From: Nocardioides sp.
GTDB taxonomy: Bacteria; Actinomycetota; Actinomycetes; Propionibacteriales; Nocardioidaceae
DNA length: 64,000 nucleotides
Direction: 5' to 3'
Assembly: GCA_020636915.1 (NCBI GenBank)
Contig: JACJWV010000002.1
Span: 1-64,000 of the forward strand
Every line of letters starts with the position of its first letter. Positions within the stretch are counted from its first letter, which is position 1. The notes under the pieces were generated by a model. It did not search any database and was not told the DNA's origin. It saw nothing but the letters and a program-made list of their open reading frames with translations. Positions 7,978-17,106 of the stretch are shown here, piece after piece. The position numbers and the translations under genes are program-made.

Positions 7978-8745
7978 GTGATCCCCCGGTGGCTGTGGGT
8001 CCCCGCCGCGCTCGGGGCGGCGTTCCTGCTGCTGCCCCTGGTCGCGCTGGTGGCACGCGTCGACTGGGCGCACTTCCCCGAGCTGATCACCTCCCCGGCC
8101 TCGCGCGACGCGCTGTGGCTGAGCCTGCGGACGTCCGCCGCGAGCACGCTCCTCTGCATCCTGCTGGGCACGCCGATGGCGATGGTGCTCGCGCGCACCT
8201 CCTTCCCGGGCCAGGGCGTCCTGCGGTCGCTCGTGCTCCTGCCCCTCGTGCTGCCCCCGGTCGTCGGCGGGATCGCCCTGCTCTACACCTTCGGCCGCCG
8301 CGGCCTGCTCGGTCATGAGCTCGACGTGCTCGGCGTGCAGGTCGCGTTCTCGACGACCGCGGTGGTGATGGCCCAGACGTTCGTCGCCATGCCGTTCCTC
8401 GTCGTGAGCCTGGAGGGGGCGCTGCGCACGGCCGGGCGGCGGTACGACGTCGTGGCGGCCTCGCTCGGGGCGCGACCGACCACGGTCTTCCGCCGGGTGA
8501 CCATGCCGCTCGTCCTGCCCGGCCTGGTGTCTGGCGCGGTGCTCGCGTTCGCCCGGTCGCTGGGGGAGTTCGGGGCGACGATCACCTTCGCCGGCAGCCT
8601 GCAGGGCGTCACCCGCACGCTCCCGCTGGAGATCTACCAGCTGCGGGAGACCGACGTGGACGCCGCCGTGGCGCTCTCGCTGGTGCTGGTGGTCGTCGCC
8701 GTGCTGGTCATCGGCTTCGCCCGCCAGGGCCGGGGCAGCCTGTGA
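7978..8745 (+). CDS. modB: Molybdate ABC transporter permease ModB
   Basis: 255-aa permease with about six transmembrane helices. The cytoplasmic EAA loop that docks on ModC is visible as VVAASLGARPTTVFRRVTMP (about residues 160-180), followed by LVLPGLVSGAVLAFARSLGE, the conserved ModB segment including the SLGEFG motif. The GTG at 7978 lies 4 nt after modA, and the stop codon overlaps the modC start (GTGA). It forms the membrane channel of the molybdate importer. Confidence 0.95.
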   Translation: MIPRWLWVPAALGAAFLLLPLVALVARVDWAHFPELITSPASRDALWLSLRTSAASTLLCILLGTPMAMVLARTSFPGQGVLRSLVLLPLVLPPVVGGIALLYTFGRRGLLGHELDVLGVQVAFSTTAVVMAQTFVAMPFLVVSLEGALRTAGRRYDVVAASLGARPTTVFRRVTMPLVLPGLVSGAVLAFARSLGEFGATITFAGSLQGVTRTLPLEIYQLRETDVDAAVALSLVLVVVAVLVIGFARQGRGSL

Positions 8746-9794
8746 ACCCCCCGGCCACGCTCAGCGTCGAGGCGGTCGTCGACGACCGTGACGTGGACGT
8801 CGCGATCGAGGTCGCGCCGGGCGAGACGCTCGCCGTCCTCGGACCCAACGGGGCCGGCAAGTCGACGCTGCTCGCGGTGGTGGCCGGCCTGCTGCGGCCC
8901 GACCGCGGGCACGTGCGGCTCGACGGGCGCGAGCTCACGGGCCCCGGGCGCTTCGTCCCTCCGCACGACCGCCAGGTCGCCCTGCTCGCCCAGGATCCCC
9001 TGCTGTTCCCGCACCTGAGCGTCCTCGACAACGTCGCTTTCGGCCCACGCAGCCGCGGCGGCGGGCGGCGGGACGCCCGTGCGGCAGCGCTGCGGTGGCT
9101 CGACGAGGTCGACGCCGCCACGCTCGCGGACCGGCGTCCCGGGCAGCTCTCCGGCGGCCAGGCCCAACGGGTGGCGCTGGCCCGGGCCCTCGCCGCAGAG
9201 CCGGACCTGCTCCTGCTCGACGAGCCGATGGCCGCGCTGGACGTGGCGGTGCTCCCCTCGCTGCGCCAGACCGTGCGACGGGTGCTTGCCGAGCGCACGG
9301 TCGTGCTCGTGACGCACGACGTGCTCGACGCGCTGCTGCTGGCCGACCGGGTCGCCGTGCTCGACGGTGGCCGGATCGCCGAGTCCGGTCCGACCGCCGA
9401 GGTGCTGGAACGGCCGCGCAGCGCGTTCGCCGCCCGGATCGCCGGGCTCAACCTGGTCGCGGGCCGGTGGCAGGACGGCTCCGTGGCCGGCGCCGACGGG
9501 ATCGCGGTGACCGGGCTCGCGTCGGGACCGGTCCCCACGGCGGGCGAGGCGGCCGTGGCGGTGTTCCGCCCGGCCGCGGTCTCCGTCTTCCGCGCCGCCC
9601 CGGGGGGCAGCCCGCGCAACAGCCTGCCCGTGGTCGTGACCGAGCTGGAGCCGCGCGGCGACCAGGTCCGCGTGCGTGCCGGGCACCTGGCGGCCGACAT
9701 CACCGTGCGGGCCGCCGTCGACCTCGACCTCGCCCCCGGCACCCCAGCGGTCTTCTCGGTGAAGGCCAGCGAGGTCACCGTCTACTGCACCTGA
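8742..9794 (+). CDS. modC: Molybdate ABC transporter ATPase ModC
   Basis: 350-aa ATP-binding subunit. Walker A is GPNGAGKST (34-42). The signature LSGGQAQRVALARALA, Walker B LLLLDEPMAALD and the H-loop VLVTHDVLDALLLADRV follow in order. A C-terminal Mop/TOBE domain (about 285-350, RNSLPVVVTELEPRGDQVRV) is typical of ModC and may sense intracellular molybdate to inhibit transport. It ends the mod operon. glpX follows after 28 bp but has its own promoter. Confidence 0.93.
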   Translation: MNPPATLSVEAVVDDRDVDVAIEVAPGETLAVLGPNGAGKSTLLAVVAGLLRPDRGHVRLDGRELTGPGRFVPPHDRQVALLAQDPLLFPHLSVLDNVAFGPRSRGGGRRDARAAALRWLDEVDAATLADRRPGQLSGGQAQRVALARALAAEPDLLLLDEPMAALDVAVLPSLRQTVRRVLAERTVVLVTHDVLDALLLADRVAVLDGGRIAESGPTAEVLERPRSAFAARIAGLNLVAGRWQDGSVAGADGIAVTGLASGPVPTAGEAAVAVFRPAAVSVFRAAPGGSPRNSLPVVVTELEPRGDQVRVRAGHLAADITVRAAVDLDLAPGTPAVFSVKASEVTVYCT

Positions 9795-9822
9795 CCGTGC
9801 TACGCATCGGTAGAGTCCTGGC

Positions 9823-10836
9823 ATGGCCCCGCTGTCAGTCTCGCCCGAGTCCCCCGACCGCAACCTGGCACTCGAGCTGGTCCGGGTGACCGAGGCCGCG
9901 GCCATGGCCGCCGGCCGGTGGGTCGGGCGCGGCGACAAGAACGGCGCGGACGGCGTCGCGGTCAACGCGATGCGCGTGATGATCTCGACGATCGGCATGA
10001 ACGGCACCGTCGTCATCGGTGAGGGCGAGAAGGACAACGCGCCCATGCTCTACAACGGCGAGCAGGTCGGCGACGGCACCGGCCCCGAGTGCGACGTCGC
10101 CGTCGACCCGATCGACGGCACGACCCTGACCGCCAAGGGCATGACCAACGCGGTCTCGGTGATGGCCGTGTCCCCCCGCGGCTCGATGTACGACCCCTCG
10201 GCCGTGTTCTACATGGAGAAGCTGGTCGCGGGCGCCGACGCCGCCGACGTGGTCGACATCCGCGAGCCCGTCGCCGAGAACATCCACCGGGTCGCCAAGG
10301 CGCAGGGCAAGCAGCCGTCCGACGTCACCGTCGTCCTCCTGGACCGCCCCCGGCACGCCGGGCTGGTCGAGGAGATCCGCGCGACCGGCGCCATGATCAA
10401 GTTCATCAGCGACGGCGACGTCGCCGGCGCGATCATGGCCGCCCGGCCCGAGACCGGGATCGACCTGCTCCTCGGGATCGGCGGCACTCCGGAGGGGATC
10501 ATCGCCGCCTGCGCCATGAAGTCGCTCGGCGGCGTGATCCAGGGCCGGCTCTGGCCGCAGGACGACGAGGAGCGCCAGAAGGCGCTCGATGCCGGCCACT
10601 GCCTGGACCCGGACCACTTCCTGAGCACCGACGACCTGGTCACCGGCGACGACTGCTTCTTCGTCGCCACCGGCATCACCGACGGCGAGCTGCTGCGCGG
10701 CGTGCGCTACCGCGGTGGCGGTGCGACGACGCACTCGCTGGTGATGCGCTCACGCAGCGGCACGATCCGCTCGATCACCTCCGAGCACCAGCTGCAGAAG
10801 CTACGCGCTTTTGCCGCGATCGACTTCGACAGCTGA
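9823..10836 (+). CDS. glpX: Class II fructose-1,6-bisphosphatase
   Basis: 337-aa GlpX-type fructose-1,6-bisphosphatase, the gluconeogenic enzyme of most actinobacteria. The lithium-sensitive phosphatase metal site is clear: VIGEGEKDNAPML (about 65-77) and VAVDPIDGTTLTAKG (about 88-102). The substrate-binding loop GIGGTPEGIIAACAMKSLGG is also present. The ATG at 9823 is 6 nt after TAGAGT (9811-9816), so the message is probably leaderless and separate from mod. The 3' end overlaps the convergent esterase gene by 36 bp. In Mycobacterium glpX lies beside fumC; here about 11 kb of other genes separates them. Confidence 0.95.
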   Translation: MAPLSVSPESPDRNLALELVRVTEAAAMAAGRWVGRGDKNGADGVAVNAMRVMISTIGMNGTVVIGEGEKDNAPMLYNGEQVGDGTGPECDVAVDPIDGTTLTAKGMTNAVSVMAVSPRGSMYDPSAVFYMEKLVAGADAADVVDIREPVAENIHRVAKAQGKQPSDVTVVLLDRPRHAGLVEEIRATGAMIKFISDGDVAGAIMAARPETGIDLLLGIGGTPEGIIAACAMKSLGGVIQGRLWPQDDEERQKALDAGHCLDPDHFLSTDDLVTGDDCFFVATGITDGELLRGVRYRGGGATTHSLVMRSRSGTIRSITSEHQLQKLRAFAAIDFDS

Positions 10837-11634
10837 GGCGCTGCTGCTGCGGTGCAGGGCACCGCTGACCGCGTCCACCACGCGGGGGTCGAAGGCCATG
10901 CCGAGGTGGGACGCGGTGACCTCGACGGCCCGTGCCAGCGGGTCGACGCAGGCGCGCCAGTCGACGATGCCGTCGCGGCGCGAGTAGATCGCGGTGAAGC
11001 CGACGCCGTCGGGCACCGCTCCGCGGCTCTCACTGAAGCTCTGCCGGGCACAGTCGCCGCTCACGCACTCGGCTGACATCAGTCCGGGGATGCCGGCCCG
11101 GCTCAGCCGGACGAGCAGGTCGACGGTGGCGGCGAGCGAGATGTGGTGAGCGCCGGGCGCCAGCATCGGGCTGCCCATCGTGACGATGTTGGAGACCAGG
11201 TCCGGCCGGCGTACGGCGACGCCGCGCGCCAGCATGCCGCCGAGGCTGTGACCCACGATCTGCACCCGTGTCCCGCGACGCAGGGCGATGGCTTCCAGGC
11301 GGGCCTCCAGCTGCGCGGCGGCGTTCAGCGTGCAGCCGATGTTGGAGAAGATGTGCGACCGGTAGGTCCGGAACCCGTCCGCACGCAGGGACCGGCTCAT
11401 CAGCGCCAGGGTGCCGTCGCCGGCCAGGAAGCCTGGGACCAGGAGCACGGGGTCGCCGTGCCGGGTCGGGCGCGACGCGTAGGCCGACGAGCGCCGGGAG
11501 CGGCGGTCGGAGGCGGCGCGCAGCGCGTAGCGGCCCAGCTCGGTGGCCGCGCTGCCCTCGCGCAGGACCGCGGCCGGGTGTGGCATCGAGAAGCCGTGTG
11601 GCAGCAAGAAGTCCGCCAGCGTCGAGGACGACAT
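10801..11634 (-). CDS. Alpha/beta-fold lipase/esterase
   Basis: 277-aa alpha/beta hydrolase resembling secreted or cell-associated triacylglycerol lipases of actinobacteria (lipase class 2 or PGAP1-like). It has the oxyanion region VLLVPGFLAGDGTL and the nucleophile elbow VGHSLGGMLARG with the catalytic serine. Late acidic and histidine candidates lie in YSRRDGIVDW and SHLGMAFDP. No convincing signal peptide is seen. The last 36 bp overlap glpX tail to tail. I chose the ATG at 11634; an upstream ATG would add 18 residues. Substrate unknown. Confidence 0.75.
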   Translation of the reverse strand: MSSSTLADFLLPHGFSMPHPAAVLREGSAATELGRYALRAASDRRSRRSSAYASRPTRHGDPVLLVPGFLAGDGTLALMSRSLRADGFRTYRSHIFSNIGCTLNAAAQLEARLEAIALRRGTRVQIVGHSLGGMLARGVAVRRPDLVSNIVTMGSPMLAPGAHHISLAATVDLLVRLSRAGIPGLMSAECVSGDCARQSFSESRGAVPDGVGFTAIYSRRDGIVDWRACVDPLARAVEVTASHLGMAFDPRVVDAVSGALHRSSSASAVEVDRGKSA

Positions 11635-11746
11635 GTGATCCACGTTACGGTCCGTCGCTGACAGATTCGGGCAAAACGCGCTTATCAACGGTCATCTGCC
11701 GTCCCTTTCGGTTTCAACCGGAGTGCCGGCCTGCTTGACTGGCCCG

Positions 11747-12721
11747 GTGCCCCCACGTCACCGCGGTACCCCGGCCGGCGGCGCCGCACGCGCATCCGCT
11801 GCAGCGGTCCAGACCTCTGTCCCGGTCTCGGAGGAGCTCTTCGCGCCCGTCGGTCGCGGCATCGAGCTGTGCTACCAGACGTTCGGGGACCCCGACGGGG
11901 AGCCGCTGCTGCTCGTGATGGGGCTCGGCGGCCCGATGAACTGGTGGGACCCCGAGCTCTGCGCGGCCCTGGCCCGGGTGGGCTTCTACGTGGTGCGCTA
12001 CGACAACCGCGACACCGGGCGGTCGACGGTGCTGCGCACCCCGGTGCGCCGGTCCACGCTGGTCCGCGCGTTCGGCGGGGCGCGGGTGCGGGCGCCGTAC
12101 GGCATCGGCGACCTCGCCGACGACGCATTCGGCCTGATGGACCACCTCGGGTTCGACTCGGCGCACGTCGTCGGGGTGTCGATGGGCGGGATGATCGTGC
12201 AGACGATGGCGATCGCGCACCCCGACCGGCTCCGGTCGATGACCAGCATCATGTCCACGACGGGCAAGCGCACGGTCGGCTGGCAGCACCCCTCCCTGCT
12301 GCCGCTGCTGCTCGCCTCGCGCAAGCCGGGGCGGGCCGCCTACATCAAGACCAGCAGCGACTTCTGGGGGCACATCGGCTCGCCGGCGTACCCCCAGCCG
12401 CGCGAGCAGGTGGAGGCGCGGGCCGCGGAGACCTACGACCGCGGCGTGAGCAACGCCGGCGTGGTCCGGCAGATGCTGGCCGTGCTGACCCAGCCGAACC
12501 GGCGCGAGCGGCTGCGCGGGGTGCGGGTGCCGACCCTGGTCATCCACGGGCTGGCCGACAAGATGGTGCACGTCTCCGGCGGGCGGGCCACCGCGGCCGC
12601 CGTGCCGGGCGCCGAGCTGCTGCTCATCCAGGGGATGGGCCACGACCTGCCCGCCGCCCTCCACGAGACCGTGGTCGCGGCGATCCGCCGGGTGGCCGAC
12701 CGGAGCGCGGCCGGGCGGTGA
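11747..12721 (+). CDS. Alpha/beta hydrolase
   Basis: About 324-aa alpha/beta hydrolase. The core has VMGLGGPMNWWDPELC (oxyanion region), VVRYDNRDTGRS, the nucleophile elbow VVGVSMGGMIVQTMA and a final IQGMGHDLP histidine motif. The overall pattern resembles the many actinobacterial hydrolases related to aclacinomycin methylesterase or 3-oxoadipate enol-lactonase; the substrate is not identifiable. A proline- and alanine-rich leader of about 30 residues precedes the fold. GTG at 11747 is taken as start; GTG at 11723 in the same frame is possible, and a downstream start cannot be excluded. Confidence 0.7.
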   Translation: MPPRHRGTPAGGAARASAAAVQTSVPVSEELFAPVGRGIELCYQTFGDPDGEPLLLVMGLGGPMNWWDPELCAALARVGFYVVRYDNRDTGRSTVLRTPVRRSTLVRAFGGARVRAPYGIGDLADDAFGLMDHLGFDSAHVVGVSMGGMIVQTMAIAHPDRLRSMTSIMSTTGKRTVGWQHPSLLPLLLASRKPGRAAYIKTSSDFWGHIGSPAYPQPREQVEARAAETYDRGVSNAGVVRQMLAVLTQPNRRERLRGVRVPTLVIHGLADKMVHVSGGRATAAAVPGAELLLIQGMGHDLPAALHETVVAAIRRVADRSAAGR

Positions 12722-12755
12722 CCCCGGGGGCCACCGCCCGGCCTCCACGTCTGCG

Positions 12756-13838
12756 CTAGGCCGAGAGCCGCTCGCCGGAGTCGGTGTCGAACACGTGCAC
12801 GTTGGTCGGGTCGGTGGTGACGTACATCGTGTCGCCCTTCAACGGGTGGTTGCGCCCCGCGACCCGGATGATGATGTTGCTCGGCGTGCCCTCGACCCCG
12901 CAGGTGCCGTAGACGAACGCGTCGGCACCGAGATCCTCGACCACGGTCACCTGCACCGGCATGCCGTCCTCGCTGTTGCCGACCACCCGCCAGGCCTCGG
13001 GGCGTACGCCGACGGTGATGTTGCCCTCCATCTTCTTGGCCGCCACCGGGTCGACCGGGACCAGGTAGTCACCGATCTTGGCCTGGCCGTTGTCCGCCTT
13101 GGCGTGGATCAGGTTCATCTGCGGCGAGCCGATGAACCCGGCCACGAAGAGGTTGACCGGGTTGTCGTAGAGCGCCAGCGGGGTGTCGACCTGCTGCAGG
13201 TAGCCGTCCTTCATGACCGCCACCCGGTCACCCATCGTCATCGCCTCGACCTGGTCGTGGGTGACGTAGACGGTGGTGACGCCGAGGTCCGACTGGAGCT
13301 TGGCGATGTCGGTGCGGGTCTGCACGCGCATCTTCGCGTCGAGGTTCGACAGCGGCTCGTCCATGCAGAACACCTGCGGCTGGCGCACGATCGCCCGGCC
13401 CATCGCGACCCGCTGCCGCTGACCGCCCGAGAGCGCCTTCGGCTTGCGGTCGAGGTACTCGGTCAGCCCGAGGATCCGCGCCGCCTCCTGCACCCGCTTG
13501 TTGCGCTCCTCGGTCGGGACCTTCGCCATCTTCAGCGAGAACGCCATGTTGTCCGCCACGCTCATGTGCGGGTAGAGCGCGTAGTTCTGGAACACCATCG
13601 CGATGTCCCGGTCCTTGGGCGGCATGTGGGTGATGTCGCGGTCCCCGATGAAGATCTTCCCCTTGTTGACCTCCTCGAGCCCCGCGAGCATGCGCAGGGT
13701 GGTCGACTTGCCGCACCCCGAAGGGCCGACGAGCACCATGAACTCCCCGTCCTTGATCTCCAGCGAGATCCCCGGGACGGCCGGCCGGTCAGCGCCTGGA
13801 TACCAGCGCTGCGCCTCCTCGAACCTGACAATGGCCAT
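12756..13838 (-). CDS. MsmK/UgpC-type sugar ABC transporter ATPase
   Basis: 360-aa ATPase of the carbohydrate importer CUT1 group. Walker A GPSGCGKST is at 38-46, followed by MVFQNYALYPHMSVADNMAF (Q-loop region), signature LSGGQRQRVAMGRA, Walker B VFCMDEPLSNLD and the H-loop YVTHDQVEAMTM. A C-terminal regulatory TOBE part follows, with NLFVAGFIGSPQMNL at its edge. It is divergent from the sugar-binding lipoprotein gene. Proteins of this type often energise several sugar importers in trans, so it may serve this cluster and others. The ATG at 13838 has a purine-rich AAGGAG upstream. Confidence 0.88.
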   Translation of the reverse strand: MAIVRFEEAQRWYPGADRPAVPGISLEIKDGEFMVLVGPSGCGKSTTLRMLAGLEEVNKGKIFIGDRDITHMPPKDRDIAMVFQNYALYPHMSVADNMAFSLKMAKVPTEERNKRVQEAARILGLTEYLDRKPKALSGGQRQRVAMGRAIVRQPQVFCMDEPLSNLDAKMRVQTRTDIAKLQSDLGVTTVYVTHDQVEAMTMGDRVAVMKDGYLQQVDTPLALYDNPVNLFVAGFIGSPQMNLIHAKADNGQAKIGDYLVPVDPVAAKKMEGNITVGVRPEAWRVVGNSEDGMPVQVTVVEDLGADAFVYGTCGVEGTPSNIIIRVAGRNHPLKGDTMYVTTDPTNVHVFDTDSGERLSA

Positions 13839-13943
13839 GCTTCAACAACTCCTTCACCGGCAGGTACGTGCCGGACGATCCGTCGTAAAGGTGAGCGCCG
13901 TCACAGTACCGAATCCGAGCGATCACCGGCGCCGGGAGGTTTA

Positions 13944-13953
13944 GAGCATGCTC
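13944..13953. promoter_or_regulatory. Palindrome between divergent sugar-transport genes
   Basis: A perfect 10-bp palindrome GAGCATGCTC lies in the 158-bp region between the divergent ATPase gene and the binding-protein gene, 44 bp upstream of the latter's start. A repressor site for sugar control is possible. No matching regulator gene is in the window, and a 10-bp palindrome can occur by chance. Confidence 0.3.
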
Positions 13954-13996
13954 CCAGTGGGCTACGTGTGAGGTAGACCACAGGAGGGAGGAGCGC

Positions 13997-15274
13997 ATGC
14001 CTCGGGCACGCCGCTCGATCGCCGTCTCCGCCGCGCTCATGACCGCCGCGGGGCTGCTCGCCGCGTGCTCGGCCAGCGCGAACGAGGGGAAGACCGAGCT
14101 CGTCTGGTACATCAACCCCGATTCCGGCGGGCAGGCCAAGGTCGCCGCGAACTGCAGCACCGACAGCTACACGATCACCACGCAGGTGCTCCCCCAGGAC
14201 GCCAACGAGCAGCGGATCCAGCTGGCCCGCAGACTGGCCGCGAACGACTCCGGCATCGACATCATGAGCATCGACCCGCCGTTCACCGCGGAGTTCGCCA
14301 ACGCGGGCTTTCTCGCGCCGCTCCCCCAGGACCTCCAGGACAAGCTGAAGGAGCAGTCCTTCAAGGGAGCGACCGACGCGGCCACCTGGGACGGCCAGAT
14401 GGTCGTGGCGCCCTTCTGGTCCAACACCCAGGTCCTCTGGTACCGCAAGTCCTTCGTCGAGAAGGCCGGGATCGACATGGGCCAGCCGGTGACCTGGGAC
14501 CAGATCATCGACGCCGCGGCCCAGAACGGCGGCAAGGTCGCGGTGCAGGCCAACAAGTACGAGGGCTACGTGGTCTGGATCAACGCCCTGATCTCGGGCG
14601 CGGGCGGTGAGCTCGCCACCGACACCGAGAAGGGCCTCGACATGAAGCTCGAGATCGACTCCGACGCCGGCGAGGCCGCGGCGAAGGTCATCGAGAAGCT
14701 CGCCCACTCCGCCGCCGCCCCCGCCGACCTCTCGGTCGCCCAGGAGGGCCAGGCGGGCGCCACGTTCGGCGGGCCGCAGGGCGCGTTCATGGTCAACTGG
14801 ACCTACATCTACAACAACTACGAAGGCACGGACCCCGGGTTCAACAAGGACATCGGTTACACGCGCTACCCGCAGACGGTCGAGGGCGAGGACTCCCGCC
14901 CGCCGTACGGCGGCATCGGGCTCGGCGTGAGCGCCTACTCCGACCACGTCGACGACGCGATGGCCGCCGTCGAGTGCATCACCAGCCCGGAGAACCAGGA
15001 GGTCAACGCCGAGATCACCGGCAACATGCCGGCCAGCCAGGCGGGCTACGCGGCCAACGGCGACGCGCTTCAGAAGACCTACCCGGCCGACCTGCTCCAG
15101 CTCTTCCAGGACAGCCTGGACAACGCGGCGCCCCGCACGGTGACGCCGTACTGGAGCGACATCTCCGGCGGCATCCAGTCGACCTGGCACCCGGCGTCGG
15201 GCGTGAGCTCGTCGACGCCGGCGACGTCGCAGACGTTCATCGACAACGTCCTCCACGGAAGGAGCCTGCTGTGA
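13997..15274 (+). CDS. Sugar ABC transporter substrate-binding lipoprotein, LpqY-like
   Basis: 425-aa extracellular solute-binding protein (family 1). The signal peptide ends in GLLAACS, a lipobox. The mature protein has ELVWYINPDSGGQ near its start, DIMSIDPPFTAEFANAGFL, FWSNTQVLWYRKSF and GAFMVNWTYIYNN. With the two permeases and ATPase that follow it resembles the mycobacterial LpqY-SugABC trehalose recycling system, but maltose-like or other disaccharide specificity is equally compatible. A strong ribosome site AGGAGG lies just before the ATG at 13997. The stop overlaps the next start. Confidence 0.85.
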   Translation: MPRARRSIAVSAALMTAAGLLAACSASANEGKTELVWYINPDSGGQAKVAANCSTDSYTITTQVLPQDANEQRIQLARRLAANDSGIDIMSIDPPFTAEFANAGFLAPLPQDLQDKLKEQSFKGATDAATWDGQMVVAPFWSNTQVLWYRKSFVEKAGIDMGQPVTWDQIIDAAAQNGGKVAVQANKYEGYVVWINALISGAGGELATDTEKGLDMKLEIDSDAGEAAAKVIEKLAHSAAAPADLSVAQEGQAGATFGGPQGAFMVNWTYIYNNYEGTDPGFNKDIGYTRYPQTVEGEDSRPPYGGIGLGVSAYSDHVDDAMAAVECITSPENQEVNAEITGNMPASQAGYAANGDALQKTYPADLLQLFQDSLDNAAPRTVTPYWSDISGGIQSTWHPASGVSSSTPATSQTFIDNVLHGRSLL

Positions 15275-16227
15275 GCACCGCAACCGCGACCGCCACGGCG
15301 ACGCCCCCGGCAGGCAAGGCGCGAGCGAAGGCGAGCGACCGGTCGCGGGCGGAGAACCGCCTCGGCCAGAAGCTCGTCGCCCCGGCCGTGGTCGTCATGC
15401 TGCTGGTCACGGCGTGGCCGATGATCCAGGCGATCTACCTCTCTCTGTTCCGGTACCGGCTGACCACGCCGGACGACAAGTCGTTCGTCGGGCTGAGCAA
15501 CTACCTCACGGTGCTGACCGACCCGCTCTTCTGGCAGGACACCCTCAACACCGTGATCATCATGGTGGTCACCGTGGCGGTCGAGCTGGTCATCGGCTTC
15601 GCGTTCGCGATGGTCATGCACCGCATCGTCTTCGCCCGCGGGGCGATCCGGACCTCGATCCTCATCCCCTACGGCATCATCACCGTGGTCTCGGCGTACG
15701 CCTGGCAGTTCGCCTTCAGCCTCAACAACGGCTTCGTGAACGCCTGGTTCGCGTGGCTGCCCTGGATCAGCCCCGAGACCAACTGGTTCGGCAGCCACTG
15801 GCCGGCGATGTTCGCGATCATGGTCTCGGAGATCTGGAAGACCACGCCCTTCATGGCGCTGCTCCTGCTCGCCGGCCTCTCGCAGGTGTCGGAGGACATG
15901 ATCGAGGCCGCCGAGGTCGACGGCGCCACCTGGTGGCAACGGCTCTGGAAGGTGATCCTCCCCAACATGCGGGCGGCGATCATGGTCGCCGTGCTGTTCC
16001 GGGCGCTCGACGCCTTCCGCATCTTCGACAACATCTTCGTGATGACCAGGGGCGCCCAGGACACCGAGTCGTCGTCGTTCCTGACCTATCGCCAGGTCAT
16101 CGCGCAGTTCCAGCTCGGTCTGGGCTCGGCGCTCTCAGTGCTGCTGTTCCTCACCGTCCTGCTGCTGGCCTGGCTGATCGTCAAGCTCTTCCGGGTCGAC
16201 CTGGCGCAGGCGAGGGGTGAGGCGTGA
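15271..16227 (+). CDS. Sugar ABC transporter permease, SugA-like
   Basis: 318-aa permease of the MalF/UgpA type. A poly-Ala/Thr, basic cytoplasmic N-terminus of about 35 residues is followed by six predicted helices. The EAA loop is DMIEAAEVDGATWWQRLWKV, the usual coupling motif contacting the ATPase. The GTG at 15271 overlaps the binding-protein stop by 4 bp, and the gene in turn overlaps its partner permease by 4 bp. It forms half of the membrane channel. Confidence 0.88.
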   Translation: MSTATATATATPPAGKARAKASDRSRAENRLGQKLVAPAVVVMLLVTAWPMIQAIYLSLFRYRLTTPDDKSFVGLSNYLTVLTDPLFWQDTLNTVIIMVVTVAVELVIGFAFAMVMHRIVFARGAIRTSILIPYGIITVVSAYAWQFAFSLNNGFVNAWFAWLPWISPETNWFGSHWPAMFAIMVSEIWKTTPFMALLLLAGLSQVSEDMIEAAEVDGATWWQRLWKVILPNMRAAIMVAVLFRALDAFRIFDNIFVMTRGAQDTESSSFLTYRQVIAQFQLGLGSALSVLLFLTVLLLAWLIVKLFRVDLAQARGEA

Positions 16228-17102
16228 TGGCCGCCGCCAACGCGACCCGCAACAAGGTCGGCACCTGGATCGGTTTCGTCGTCATCCTCGTGTGGTGCCT
16301 GCTGCCGGTGGCGTGGATCGTGTCGCTGTCCTTCAAGGGCCCCGGGGAGACCGCTTCCGGCAGTCCGCAGTTCCTCCCCAAGACCTGGACGCTCCAGAAC
16401 TACCGCGACATCCTGGGCTTCGGCACGGTGACGCCGGGCCAGGAGAACACCCACCAGGACTTCCTCGACGCCCTGCGCAACTCCTTCGGCATCGCGGCGA
16501 TCGCGACCGTGCTCGCGGTGATCTTCGCGACCCTGGCGGCCTACGCCATCGCCCGGCTCGAGTTCAAGGGCAAGCGCCTGGTGCTGTCCCTGGCGCTGGC
16601 GATCGCCATGTTCCCGGTGGTGGCGCTGGTGGGTCCGCTCTTCGACCTCTGGCGGACGCTGCACCTGTTCAACACCTGGCCGGGCTTGATCATCCCCTAC
16701 ATGTCGTTCACACTGCCGCTGGCGATCTGGACGCTGTCGGCCTTCTTCCGGGAGATCCCCTGGGAGATGGAGCAGGCCGCGCAGGTGGACGGCGCGACGT
16801 CGTGGCAGGCGTTCCGCAAGGTGATCGTCCCGCTGGCCGCGCCGGGTGTGTTCACCGCTGCGATCCTGACCTTCTTCTTCGCCTGGAACGAGTTCGTGCT
16901 CGCGATCTCGCTCACCTCGACGACCGCGTCCCGCACCGTACCGGCGCAGCTCTCCTTCTTCGTCGGACCCGACCCGTTCAACCCTCCGTACGGGCTGCTG
17001 GCCGCCTCCTCCGTGGTGGTCACCGTCCCGATCATCATCATCGTCCTGCTGTTCCAGCGAAAGATCGTCGCCGGTCTCACCTCCGGCGCAGTGAAGGGGT
17101 GA
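16224..17102 (+). CDS. Sugar ABC transporter permease, SugB-like
   Basis: 292-aa permease of the MalG/UgpE type with six predicted helices. Conserved features are NSFGIAAIATVLAVIFATLAA, the MalG-like AYAIARLEFKG and the EAA loop EMEQAAQVDGATSWQAFRKV. The GTG at 16224 overlaps the preceding permease by 4 bp, and the dedicated ATPase gene begins 4 nt after the stop. It is the second half of the importer channel. Confidence 0.88.
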   Translation: MMAAANATRNKVGTWIGFVVILVWCLLPVAWIVSLSFKGPGETASGSPQFLPKTWTLQNYRDILGFGTVTPGQENTHQDFLDALRNSFGIAAIATVLAVIFATLAAYAIARLEFKGKRLVLSLALAIAMFPVVALVGPLFDLWRTLHLFNTWPGLIIPYMSFTLPLAIWTLSAFFREIPWEMEQAAQVDGATSWQAFRKVIVPLAAPGVFTAAILTFFFAWNEFVLAISLTSTTASRTVPAQLSFFVGPDPFNPPYGLLAASSVVVTVPIIIIVLLFQRKIVAGLTSGAVKG

Positions 17103-17106
17103 CCCA

